DNA of 64,000 nucleotides from positions 356,755,053-356,819,052 of the forward strand of contig OY282558.1 in assembly GCA_958295665.1 (NCBI GenBank), given 5' to 3'. The notes beneath the pieces are model-generated. The model was not told the DNA's origin and did no database searches. It saw nothing but the letters and a program-made list of their open reading frames with translations. This stretch comes from Tipula vernalis (taxonomy: Eukaryota > Arthropoda > Insecta > Diptera > Tipulidae). A program made the translations under genes and the position numbers. Numbering within the stretch: position 1 is the first letter of the stretch; the number at the start of each line of letters is the position of its first letter. Below are positions 11,270 to 21,846 of the stretch, one piece after another.

Positions 11270-11935
11270 CGGATGGCTGGGAGTTTTTTATATCAACTGC
11301 GGGTTGTGCTTGGTTTGCGTTATTGGAGTCGCAAGGTGGTACACATTTCTTGTCGCGCCAGCCAAATTAAAAATGGTACCAGCACCAGGCGTATCGACGA
11401 CCACTGGTACTTCTCGATCAACTACTATTTCTCGATCGACCTCGTTCGTTGGCGAGGGTTTGCTTAGTCGCCATAACTGCCCTCTCTATATTTAAAAGAC
11501 GTTTATCTGAAGTGATAGGCGTATTATTAAGTGGCGGTCTATAACGTATGTCTAACTGCGCCAATTGTTGGTTCGATGTCGATGGTGCATTATAAGCTGA
11601 CACATTCGGTGTCATCGCATCAAACATACGATCAGCCATTTCTGATACGTCATTCATTTTTCCGGACGGTTTCGTGTCCATAACGATCTTATGGCATCCT
11701 CTGGAAAATTAGTGCCGGCTAAGTTTCTGATGTGCCATAGCATATGTGTGAGGCGTCTGTCGCCCAATTGTTGGCCACTGAGCAGAATCTCAAGTTGTCG
11801 TTCATGTGAAGGAGCTAGCCGGTTTAGCAAGGTATTTTTAAATGTTTCGTAATAATTTTGGGCCGGTGGATTTGCCAGCACGTCGTTTATGTTTTCTGAC
11901 GCTGCTGGTGATAATGCCGTCGGTGTAATTTTAAT
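11270..11935 (-). pseudogene. gypsy gag, N-terminally truncated
   Basis: 11881-11654 carries a capsid-like segment (RQLEILLSGQQLGDRRLTH and MLWHIRNLAG); 11681-11418 continues after a shift (MNDVSEMADRMF). Further downstream the frame reads YAWCWYHF and then KKCVPPCD, the CxxH...CxxxC finger common to CsRn1-type gags. About 100 N-terminal residues are absent, which marks the 5' truncation of the element. Confidence 0.8.
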
Positions 11936-12368
11936 TCAAAATCTCGGATATTTGTAAAATAAAATATTATTATTGGTTTGAAAATTTATGGTCGTAGGTA
12001 CGCTACGTCGTTTAATTAACTCACACGAAATTTGATTGAGAAACAAAATCGATTTAATTAAGCGTTTTGCTTTCGTATGTGACGAGTGCAAGTGACGGTA
12101 CATAGAGGAAGTTATGGATTAATCTACCGGAATCAGAATAATGAATTAAAAGATTAACATAACGAAGATAATTTCATGTTTTGATTATAAATTTTGAATC
12201 AAATAATTTTTTTTTAGTTTAATTTTATAGTTTTGTTGAAAACCAATGAAGGTTTTTTTTAATTTTAGCTAAAAAATGTTGAATTTTTTTAATTTTATAC
12301 TTATGTTAACAATTTAGTATTATAATAAAACTTAAGATTAAAAAAATAATTGATTTTATATTTATTTT
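11936..12368. other. AT-rich spacer between gypsy and BEL remnants
   Basis: No gene is seen. It may hold part of the gypsy leader or a BEL terminal region, but no repeat of either LTR was found. Confidence 0.4.
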
Positions 12369-12526
12369 TACAAGCACCTTTGAGGTACTGAAACTTCTGT
12401 GCAGCCGTCAAATTATCTCGCTCGTGAATCGTAGAACTATAAATATCGAAGAATGATTGCCATTCCATATAGTCGCCATTAAATCTAGGAATGGTAATTT
12501 TCAGCAGACCGACGAGGTCTAAGCGA
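12369..12526 (-). pseudogene. BEL/Pao gag fragment (DUF1759-type)
   Basis: The minus strand encodes TIPRFNGDYMEWQSFFDIY and, further on, NLTAAQKFQYLKGAC, which are the characteristic blocks of the BEL/Pao gag domain (DUF1759). Only about 50 codons remain. It lies downstream of the integrase fragment at 12640-12855, the reverse of the normal order, so it comes from another copy or a rearrangement. Confidence 0.85.
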
Positions 12527-12639
12527 GTTATCGAACAAATTTACATATATAGACATTAATAAAGGGAAAAATAAAATAAATTATAACGTATTACGATAAA
12601 GAGTTTTATTTTAACCCAAAATAAAATAATATAGGGATG

Positions 12640-13830
12640 TACGGTATGTACATATTGAACCCTTTCTACTGGGAGGTTCCCCATCATCTGACACTGTTTC
12701 TTCGGATTGTTTCTTACGAACTTAACGCATTTGTGTACAATCGCTCTAGACAGTATTTTACCTCTAATTATCCAAAATTTTCGCCGTATGATACTAGTGA
12801 GCAAACTTACTCCCGGATGATTATATAGCGTATGTGCGTCCCTATGACTATGCATTTAACTGCATGCTGATTCGATGGAAGTATGATCGGATGTTTGACG
12901 CTGTAAGGTGCAAACGATTTTTGAATCCGACCTCCAACTCGAATAATGCCTCTCTCGTCTATGAAGGGATTCAAGCTGATTAATTTGCTGCTTCGCGGTA
13001 ATGCCTGATCATTCTGCTATGCTCCTATTTCCGCCGAAAACTCCGATTTTTGAATCTCTGCGATTAAGATCATTTCTGCAGCATCTATTTCATCTCTAGT
13101 AGTCAGCGTATCTCCTTTTTCTTCTCTGTACTTCAGCTTGTTGATAAATCGCCTGACAAAAGCTAATACATTCGACATCTTTGCAAAGCTGGAGTACCTA
13201 TTAAATAAATTTTGAATTAAAATGTTAGTCGAGACTACGAATGTATCGGTCATTAAGAGTCGTAATTCTTCATCTGTCATCTTCTGGGACCGCACGTTTT
13301 TTGATTGAATTGCCTTTATCTGTTCCGCATCAATCAACCAATAAGGTCCACTCCACCACATCTTGTTGTTGACTAACTCTAACGTGCTCATGCCTCGTGA
13401 TGCAATGCCAGCAGGATTGTCCTTGGACGCGACATGCCACCAGTATTCTCGTTTGTACAAATGAATAATCTCGCTGACTCTATTTGCCGCGAATGCGGTC
13501 TAACGCCACGGATGACCTGACAACCAATCCAATACAATTTGTGAGTCAGTGAATAATACGGTTTTAGTTATGGTTACGGTTAACGACTCCTCTACCAGTT
13601 TCATCACATTAGCCAACAGCAAGGCACCCGATAATTCAAGCCTCGGCAGACTTAATTGTTTCACTAGAGCTACACGGGATTTGGAGGTGATTATGTGGAC
13701 CTGTAGACCCTCATTTGTATCCACTAAGGCATGTACCACTGCGGCATACGCATTCTCGCTTGCGTCACTAAATCCAAATAAACTCACTTTGTTTTTGGAG
13801 TGCAACCACTCAGAATAAAAAAAGTAAAAC
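12640..13830 (-). pseudogene. BEL/Pao pol fragment: RNase H to integrase zinc domain
   Basis: 13832-13500 encodes an RNase H part (LFGFSDASENAYAAVV, LPRLELSGALLLA, FTDSQIVLDWL). 13460-13017 continues with WWHVASKDNPAGIASRGM and WWSGPYWL. 13010-12860, in other frames, has LNPFIDERGIIRVGGRI, and 12855-12640 has LLTSIIRRKFWIIRG, CVKFVR and MGNLPVERV, the zinc-binding start of integrase. The order is normal for BEL/Pao on this strand. RT and the integrase core are missing. Confidence 0.9.
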
Positions 13831-13832
13831 AC

Positions 13833-16273
13833 TAAGTGAAAATGCAGTATCTCAAATAACTTCTAAATTACAATAATTTTTAATATAATTAATTATTATA
13901 ATTAATAATTTTATAACTATGTAAATTTGATTTTTACAAAATTGTAATTTTCTCTGAATTAGTTGAAGCTGAGATACCGCTTTTTAAATAAGCGCGGCAG
14001 CATAGTAGCTGCCACAGACATAAATTATTAAATTGCGAGTACCATAGTCAAGTAGTTTAATTCTATAATAGTGCAATACATCTGGTATTTAAATTAAAAA
14101 TTATAAAATTGTTAACGTTACAATAAGTGCGATGATTTCAAATGCTTCATTCACAGTATTGTATATTTTTATAAATAATACAAATTGTACAGTTTTTTTT
14201 TAACACAGCAATAAGTTGTCACGCCTCACTATAAAAACATTTTTTTATATTTTTCAAGCTTTTGGGACTTTCCGCTTGAATAGCGAGTATTTTCTCTTAT
14301 ATTTCTTTGCACAACAGAAGCGTAATACTTATTTTTTATTTAAAATTTTAATTTTCTTTTTTATGAACATATAAAACAAACCAACTGTTTTCATATTTCT
14401 GTTGTGTAATGTGAAAAAAATAACTTCAATAAGTTAAACACACAAACATAGTATAGAAAATTGTGTATAAATATGTACATATGTCGTAGGAAGGCAAATG
14501 AACAGAAAAAAATATTTGTGTTGGCAGTCATTCCCTATAGGACTTTACAGAAAGTGTATATAAAAAGTTTAAGCTTTAAAATTATTTATAAACAACATAA
14601 AACTTTTTACTTTTTTTTATTGAACAGTTTGTTCTACTTTTAAGTACTTAATTTTTTATGATTTTTATATTTATTTTTTACAAAATAATTTTTTAAAATG
14701 TTTTATAATTAAATTAATTAGTAGAAGTTTAGTTTATTATATTTCGTTTTATTGCTATAACTTTAATTATTATTAGTAGAAAAAAAAAGTTTTCTGTAAA
14801 ATTATTCCTCCTTGATGTGATTAAACATTTATATAAATACGTAATTATAATTGGATTAGGAAGCTACACGTAATTAAGATAATCGGGCCTTGTTTAGCTC
14901 GTGTACCTCTTAATTCAGTATTATGTCATTAATAATTTCATTTTCATACTTAATTTCAAATTTCATTTGCCTCTATATAACATTAAAAATAAAATTACTA
15001 CCGAATTAATTTTCTGGTAACACTAATGTTACATAAATATAACGATGCTAATTAAATCGTTTTTACAATGTTGTTGATTCATTTCTTGGCCGCATAATAC
15101 CCAATCTACAATAACGATAATTATGGTGTACGGATGGCTAATAAATATCATAACAATAGGTTCACATTATGTTGTACCCCAAGAGTACAGAAATTTATTT
15201 TTACGACACAAATAATATTGAGTATACACCATTTTACGATAATATTGATGCTTGACCTAGACATAAATCTTATATACATATTCTATATTGATTATTTGTT
15301 AAAAACTAAAGCTTGCTCAAGACATAATAAAGTATATTGTGTTGATAAAAAGTGAAATTTAATCTTGTTTTTCAATCAAATCCTACATATATCAAATAAA
15401 TCATTCAAATTAATTTTAGGCGATTTACGTTTTTTGATAGACTGCTGTTTTGTAGTTTCTTTTTTCCTTTCTAGAAACTGAAATAATGCGATGACTGTTT
15501 TTGCTCCAGACGCTTTTGTAAATATTATGAAAAGTTGCCTTTGAATTGCCTTATTGTTACTACGGATTTCATAAAGAATTGAATTTCTATAGAAAATGAA
15601 TATTTCATATTTTCCACAAGTTTTCGTCCAAAAATGTTAACTACTTCAAAAAATTAAAGGAACAAAATTGTTTTTCAATTTGTTTAGTGTTTTCTGAAGA
15701 GCTGTCTGTATGTTTGTGAAAAACAGTCTTACAGAGATAGAAATAAAAGCTTTTTAAAGCTTCAAGTATTTAGTTAAGAGATTGTTCAGCAGAAATAAAC
15801 CAGAATTTGATTTTTTTTTGGGGATCCAGGGGGTCGAGAATATTTTTTCAAATTAAACCAATGCATGTCAGCTTAAAAACTTTAGTATATTTACTAACGT
15901 CGTTTTCGATTAAATCCAAAAAAAACAATTACTACTAGAAAAAATTACTTTTTATGCGTTTAATTTGTTCGATTGGGGAAAATACGTTGACTGAGGCAAA
16001 GATATATTTGCTTGAGAGTATTTGTAATTTGACAATTTTTGTCTCGCACTATTTCTTATAATGAAAAATTTCGAAACTAGAGCCTTAAAGCTATAAAATG
16101 TTTTATTCCATCTCTATACGACCATTATGCAACTCTTCGCAAGCGAGTTCACGCTTAACTCGTAACAGATTTGTGTGAAAATATTTATGTATAAATATCT
16201 ATTGAATCATTTCTACCCTTTTCAATGAGTCTGAAAAACCCCTCAGGCTGTTGCTCGCTGAATTGCAACTGTA
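13833..16273. other. Gene-free AT-rich stretch
   Basis: About 2.4 kb of AT-rich DNA without a supported gene. The short open frame at 14461-14643 has no motif and is probably chance. The last ~100 bases (about 16170-16273) may belong to the BEL element split by the LOA insertion, because a 14-base near-duplicate of 21847-21860 lies at 16260-16273. Confidence 0.45.
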
Positions 16274-16360
16274 GGTTAGGTTAGGTTTGAGTGGCTGCTT
16301 ACTAACACTTAGACCGGTGACGGTCCATTGTGATACCACAGGATGTTTCCCCTTTTACCC

Positions 16361-17420
16361 CTATTGGAACCATTTCGAGCTACTTATGTAGCGAAAGACG
16401 TCCCGAACTTTAATGTTTTCGAGATCCGAGAGGCAGTCCATCCTGAACTTACCTAAGTGTTTGTGCCTTCTGAGAGCCAATGCTGGACACGAGCAAAGGA
16501 AGTGGACTAACGTCTCTTCCGTCTCTTCGTCCAAGCAGCTTCTGCAGAAGTCATTAGCCTCCAGACCCAGCCTTCTTGCATGTTCTCCAAAAAGGCAGTG
16601 TCCCCTGAGAATTCCTACGACAGTTCTTAATTCACGTCTGCGTAAGGATATTAATGCCCTAGTGCGCCCCAAGTCCAGCTTTGACCAAACTTGTCTTGCA
16701 ACTCTACAGGTGAGGGTGTTAGACCACCTTTCCCCCGTTGAGGGTAGCGCCAGCTTCCCAAGTGCTTGTCTCATCGCTGTGATAGGCCTCTCCAGACTTG
16801 CCCTTTCCGGTTGCAGCTGGAGAGTCGTACCATGCCTAGCAAGTTCATCTGCCCTGCAGTTCCCCATGACACCCGAGTGACCTGGGACCCAGACTACATG
16901 GATATTGAAATGCTCACCCATCTCATTTAGAGATGAGGGACAACTTAACGCCATCCGTGACGCCAAATACACCGATTCTATCGACCGGATCGCCGCTTGA
17001 CTGTCCACATAGATTGTGATATCGTCTGAGGATAACACATTATGCTTTAACCACGTCATGACCTCCTCAATCGCTACGACTTCAGCTTGGCACACGCTGC
17101 AGTAATCAGGGAGACGAATAGAAATATTTAAATTTAATTTGTCACAGAATACTCCAGCTCCTACTTTGCCGTCTAGCTTGGAGCCATTTGTGAAGAATTG
17201 CAACGCTTCGGTTTCCGATAACTGTCTATCCCTCTAGGATTCCCTTGAAGGGAAGGAGGTCCGAAATCGCTTCTCGAAGCGTAAAGTAGGTTTAATGTAG
17301 TCAAGATAGCTCATCCTTCAACGATCTGACAATAGTAGAGTGTCCTATACTGAGACACCTCCACTGAGAGACGGCTGCAAGTCGTACAGATGTATTTGCC
17401 GCCATCTGTTTGCCAAAAAT
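16361..17420 (-). pseudogene. LOA ORF2, RNase H and C-terminal zinc region
   Basis: The frame 17203-16361 starts at FFTNGSKLDGKVGAGV (first RNase H aspartate replaced by asparagine, TNGS for TDGS), with AEVVAIEE, IYVDSQAAIRS and VVWVPGHSGVMGN, then a C-terminal CRSC...H...C finger with ETEETLVHFLCSCP and ends SSKWFQ. The bridge from the RT (17420-17203) is readable only through frameshifts (FGKQMAANTSVRLAAVSQW). RNase H would help remove RNA during target-primed reverse transcription. Confidence 0.9.
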
Positions 17421-17422
17421 AT

Positions 17423-19191
17423 CTACCGGAAAAGGTGCAACATAACCTCTAAGGCACTTGTCGGTGTCGACCTCAATGCCCCGCTAACAAGCATACAGGC
17501 CGTTCTTTGCACTCTCTCAATCTTACTTTTGTAAGTTACCTTGTCCAGAGCTGGCCACCAAATACCCACCCCGTACATGAGTACAGGTCTCACTACAGCG
17601 GTGTAGAGCCAGTGTACCAGCTCCGGCTTGAGACCCCATCTATGACCAATGGCGTTCCTACAGGAGTAGAAAGCAATAGTAGCTTTGTTTATTCTCTCCA
17701 ACATGTTGGGCTTCAAACTAAGCTTACTGTCCAAGATAATGCCCAGATATCTAGCTCTATCAGTAAAAGCAAGTCTCGTGCCATTTAAGGTAGGAGGGAC
17801 AACTACCGGGATTTTGTATTTCTGAGTGAAGAGTACCAGCTCTGTCTTGGACGGGTTAATCCCAAGTCCACATTTGCCAGTCCATTTCGTAACGATGGTA
17901 AGCGCATTCTGCATTACGTCTACAATCGTGCCCAGGAATTTCCCAGTAATAGCTAAAGCTACGTCATCTGCGTACGCGATAACTTCAATACCCTCTCTTT
18001 CCAATTCAAGTAGTAACCCGTTTAAGACTATGTTCCAGAGAAGAGGGGCCAGACCCCCCCCCCCCTGCGGAGTTCCCCTAGTTACTCGTCTCTTGATGGT
18101 GGAGTCCCCCAACTTCGAGCTAACAATCCTGCTTTCCAGCATATAATTGATTAACCCTACCAGAGGAACGTCCGCCTCCAAAAATGACAATTCCTCCTTG
18201 ATTGCCCCGCTTTCACATTATTAAAGGCGCCCTTTATATCCAGGAAGGCCACCAAACAGAATTCCTTCGAATTAATCGATTTCTCAATCGTAGACACCAA
18301 GGCGTGCAGAGCAGTGTCCACAGATCTACCCTTTGTGTGCGCATGCTGAGACGATGCCCACTTCCTAGCACCTATTTTATCTCTGATGTATACATCCAGC
18401 AGCCTTTCCCAGCTTTTGAAAAGAAAGCATGATAGAGTTATTGGTCTTAGGTCCTTAGGATAGACATGTGAGCGTTTCCCAGCTTTCGGTATGAGCACCA
18501 CATTGACCTCCGTCCAGTACCTAAGAATATAGCCCAGCTTCAAACACCCTTTGAATATAGCTTCCAGATAGGGAAGAATAATTGCTGAGTTGTTTTGAAG
18601 TTCCGCTGGTATAATGTGATCCGGACCAGCCAATTTAAATGGTTTAAAACCCCTCAGTGCCCATAGGATCCGTTTCCTAGTTACGATATCTTCTGTGGTT
18701 ACCGACAGTGATTCCTGATGATTGCTACGCACCCACAGGTCTTCAAAGCTCCCTGAGAAGTGTGTCTCGAAGAGAAGCTCCAGAGATTCTCCACTAGAAG
18801 CTGTCCAAGATCCGTCCGGTTTTATTAAAAAACTGGGACTAGATGTACTTTTGGAAAGAATCTTCCTAAGGCGGGAGGTTTCGGATACCTCTTCCATATT
18901 ATCACAGAAGATTCTCCAAGACCTCCTTTGTGCCTTTCTTAATTCTTTCTTATAAATTCCGAGTTTTTCCCTATAGGAGTCCCAATCCTGAGCCTCCCTT
19001 GTATTTTTGGCTCTATTAAAGGCTGTCCTACAAGCCTTACGATAGGTTCCCAGTTCCCTGGACCACCATACCGGTTTTTGCCTACCCCTAGGCTTAGCCA
19101 GTGGGCAGGAAGCGCGAAAGGATCGGTTGCATGCGCTAGTAACGCTAGTTACCATGTCATCCAGCTCCCCAACGATCGTCGGGGGCTCCAT
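17423..19191 (-). pseudogene. LOA ORF2, reverse transcriptase
   Basis: 19191-18157 covers the pre-RT region and fingers (PVWWSRELGTYRKACR, LAGPDHIIPAELQ, LRPITLSCFLFKSWERLLD, FLDIKGAFNNV). A shift near 18180 leads to 18190-17423 with TRGTPQGGGGLAPLL and VIAYADDVALAI, the intact catalytic box, then GINPSKTELVLF and LYTAVVRPVLMYG. A run of about 13 C bases near 18053-18065 accounts for the odd GGGG. Another shift near 17425 breaks the thumb. It would copy the element RNA at the nicked target. Confidence 0.92.
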
Positions 19192-19943
19192 AGCCTCGTC
19201 GGTAGCATTTCCTCCAATAATTCCCCGTATCTGCTCCAGTTGGTCCTTCTAGGGTTCCTGAAGGCATCCCGGGTAGCAGGGTGAATATCGAGGCTATAGG
19301 TTAAATATCGATGATTAGAAAAGAAGTGTTCCACATCAACCCTCCAATTTTTAACCATATGAAGAATATTATTTGAGGTAAGAGTCACGTCTAGAACCTC
19401 CTGCCTGTTACTAGTAATAAATGTGGGTTCCCACCCAATATTACTCACTGAAAGGTTAGTACTCATCAAATAATCAAAAAGCGACTCACCCATTTCATTA
19501 ATGTCCGTGCTTCCCCAGATAGTGTGATGCGCATTAGCATCAACTCCCAGTACCACACCTACCTTTGATTGTTCCGCTTTACGGATCAGCTCCTCCAGGT
19601 TATCCGGAGGAACCTCCTTCTCCCGTCCATGTAGGCTGAAACTAGCCAGATCTACAAGTGCCTACTTCCAGGTAACTGCAGTAGTGTCACCATTGCTGTA
19701 TTGAGAGAGAAGGAAAAGATTAATATTATTTTTCCCAAGAATACAAGATCTGATCTTCCCAGACTTACTAGAGGATATAATTTTGTACCCCTTGGTTCTG
19801 AGGCCACAGATCCTGTTGTTGTTAATCCAAGGTTCTTCGATTAGTATCACATCCTCACCCGAACTAGTCAGCCTGAGGAGTAGAGCTGCCGAAGCAGCCT
19901 TAGAATGGTGAAGGTTAATTTGTGTTATCTTAATCATAACCAT
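19149..19943 (-). pseudogene. LOA ORF2, endonuclease domain
   Basis: The likely ORF2 start is the ATG at 19943. Motifs of the exonuclease-endonuclease-phosphatase fold are visible: ITQINLHHSKAA, LIEEPWINN, and after an in-frame TAG at 19662-19664 GVDANAHHTIWGS and SNHRYLTY, where SDH is usual. The endonuclease nicks the target DNA. A frameshift near 19190 separates it from the RT. The TAG and the SNH change argue against activity. Confidence 0.88.
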
Positions 19944-19990
19944 TTCACCTCTACCTACTTCTATGGTATATTCCTGCTACCGCAGGAATA

Positions 19991-21242
19991 TTATTTCTCA
20001 GTATTTTGGAATGCACCGGATCCGCCCGTCTCGCCACCCCTCATACCCTCTGTAGAGGACTTGTCAGTGCCCCCACGTCTGACCGGGCTGCCGACATCCT
20101 CCTCCATCGGTACACCAGCTCTTTCGCTTATGTGCCCTTCCTTAACCTTCAAGTGAGGCCTTGCCCGACCGAGGTCGCTGGCTTCACTCTCCCCCATACC
20201 CTCAGCTTCTCCCCCCCATGCTGCTGGTACCCGCTTCAGGCCTGGGCGGGTTGCCACCATCCTCCGGTTGGCCTCCCGTACGCGCTTCCGCCCCATCCTT
20301 TTTATAAACGTTGAGAGTAATTGACCTGAAACCGAAGTCAATTACTCCCTTCGTTTTGTGAAGGAGGGCAAGCGACTCCTTATTTATTACCATAATTGAT
20401 AATTTCGAGCCCCCCTACGCCTCCTCCTGCTTCACGATCTTCCAATTTCCGTTTAGAAGACTCGGGTTACTGGCCTGAATGATTTCCAAAGCCTCGTCAG
20501 GGCTAGCCGGTTCGGATGGCAGCCAGAGACGTGCCCTCGGCCTGCTGGGAATTTCCTCCCGACCAACTGCCGCAAGCTTTGCGCCTGGCCACACCTCCCC
20601 TACTTTGGCTCTAGCCTTTTTATATAGATGGGAGTGGTCCCGGATTTTCACCCAGGACCTTTAAAAAGACGAGGTTGAGTGCATTATACACCAACCTTCA
20701 TTTTTCGGCCGTGATGCTCCCATCTTCTTGACTTTCGTCAATGACGGCTAGCATCAACACATGCTCCCTCAGGACATCGCTGAACAGCTTTGTCCCTGAG
20801 TTGGAGCTCGGCTTCTTTTCAGTCTCCAACTTAGCCCGCTTGCTGTTGACTACTTCCACCTCGTCCTGGGACCGCTGTCTTTTCGACACATGGTCCCTTT
20901 CCGAGCCTCCGCAGCCCATAGTGCTCCTTGCCCAAGCTACTGATGTTTTTTGCTCTTTCGTAAGCTGCTCCTCGGGGGTCGCAGCCCACTTCTCGAGAAT
21001 TCGGAATGCCGAGCGGCGATTCCTGTATCGCCTTTTTGCCGGAGGAATGTCTCTCGTCCCACTCCCCTGTGCTGCGTTGGTACTGCTAACTCCCGGGACT
21101 TTTGCCCTAGAGTCAACCACCTTTGCAACCTTAGAGGCCCCACCCGTCTGGTTCGAGGTACCTCCCTTTGCTGATACCATCTTTTTAGGAGAGCCGGTGC
21201 CCTTTGTTTTTTCGTTGTTCGATCTTTCCATCTGATTCCCAC
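19991..21242 (-). pseudogene. LOA ORF1 (gag-like, DUF4780-type)
   Basis: 21231-20698 is a basic N-terminal part (RRYRNRRSAFRILEKWAA) that ends at LMLAVIDESQEDGSI, the start of the DUF4780-type region. The region continues in other frames: 20651-20415 with IPSRPRARLWLP and LLNGNWKIV, 20393-20202 with INKESLALLHKT and FGFRSITLNVYKKD, and a Gly/Glu-rich tail at 20341-19991. At least three shifts are needed. The protein would bind element RNA. No CCHC knuckle is seen in the part that can be read. Confidence 0.82.
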
Positions 21243-21846
21243 GAGTAACGGAGAAATAAAGGTCCGCCTGCGCAGAGATCCATATACGCAGGTAAGGCTA
21301 AATACAACTGGAGGTCGCCAGGTATCCAGAGGGCTCCGTTAGCGACTGGGCTTTGTTAAATGGGCCCCCAGCCTAGTTGATCATCAGCACGGGTCGCTTA
21401 ACAACTTAATCCAGCCCATTCGACTCGCTAGCACCACGGCCTCCCAGCACCCCCTTCCCTCCGCCCACATTCTCTCCCCCTTTCACCTATTCACATGGAG
21501 AGCCCAATTCAATGGGATCCATTCCATTCCCCGGGTCACCCGTTTATAGGGTACCCCCACTCATCACCCGCGGAGACTCCGGAGGTGCAGAGAGGACGCG
21601 ACGCCCAGTCCGCCGTGGTTATTGGTCGATGGTTTTCTGGCGCTATCTGTTCACCTTAACATGCTGGGCATCATAGGCACTCAGAATTTAATGAACTGAG
21701 GTTAACCACTCCCCAGTTCCCTGAGACTCTCCCACCAGCGGGACTGCGGTTGGGGGCAGCTTATTTAATTCACCGCTAACCTACCTATCGATAGGCCGTC
21801 CACTATCCACCACCTGTGACCCCCCGATAGCTGCAGTACGCCACGG
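21243..21846 (-). other. LOA 5' leader
   Basis: About 600 bases of GC-rich sequence with no open frame lie between the presumed 5' end of the LOA element and ORF1. C and CT runs are frequent on the plus strand. Such leaders hold the internal promoter in non-LTR elements; no specific promoter motif was recognised. The outer limit rests on the 14-base near-duplicate at 21847. The alternative is that 21781-21846 is still BEL coding sequence, since an open frame crosses the boundary. Confidence 0.6.

Larger units (their letters stand above)
7601..11935 (-). mobile_element. Ty3/gypsy retrotransposon, 5'-truncated (CsRn1-like)
   Basis: The minus strand carries, in the normal order, gag, protease, reverse transcriptase, RNase H and integrase, each broken by frameshifts or stops. 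The gag finger of CWYH...C...C type and the integrase C-terminus resemble the CsRn1 group of Ty3/gypsy elements. A purine tract precedes the presumed 3' LTR. The 5' end is lost inside gag near 11935, and about 800 bases of foreign sequence lie between RNase H and integrase. It cannot move by itself. Confidence 0.88.
16274..21846 (-). mobile_element. LOA/R1-like non-LTR retrotransposon, nearly full length
   Basis: The minus strand holds a GC-rich leader, a gag-like ORF1 with a DUF4780-type region, an apurinic-type endonuclease, a reverse transcriptase with intact YADD, an RNase H domain and a C-terminal Cys-His segment, then a 3' end CTAACCTAACC. RNase H after RT is typical of the I/LOA/R1 group. 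GAATTGCAACTGTA at 16260-16273 and GAATTGCAATTGTA at 21847-21860 (13 of 14 identical) are likely the target duplication, which gives a 5.57-kb element. Stops and frameshifts disable both ORFs. Its GC content is clearly above that of its surroundings. Confidence 0.88.

Noticed and set aside
13549..13818. 89-codon plus-strand open frame
   Set aside because: Antisense to the BEL RNase H region.
15780..15845. GC-richer word GGGGATCCAGGGGGTCGAG as a possible element end
   Set aside because: No partner or repeat was found nearby.
16264..16285. TTAGG-like repeats suggesting an interstitial telomere
   Set aside because: There are only two to three units, and the same sequence ends the other LOA copy at 41270-41284, so it is the 3' terminus of the element.
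16413..16880. 155-codon plus-strand open frame
   Set aside because: It is the shadow of the GC-rich LOA RNase H on the other strand.
20741..21235. 164-codon plus-strand open frame
   Set aside because: Antisense to the LOA ORF1, with no motif; open because of GC-rich composition.
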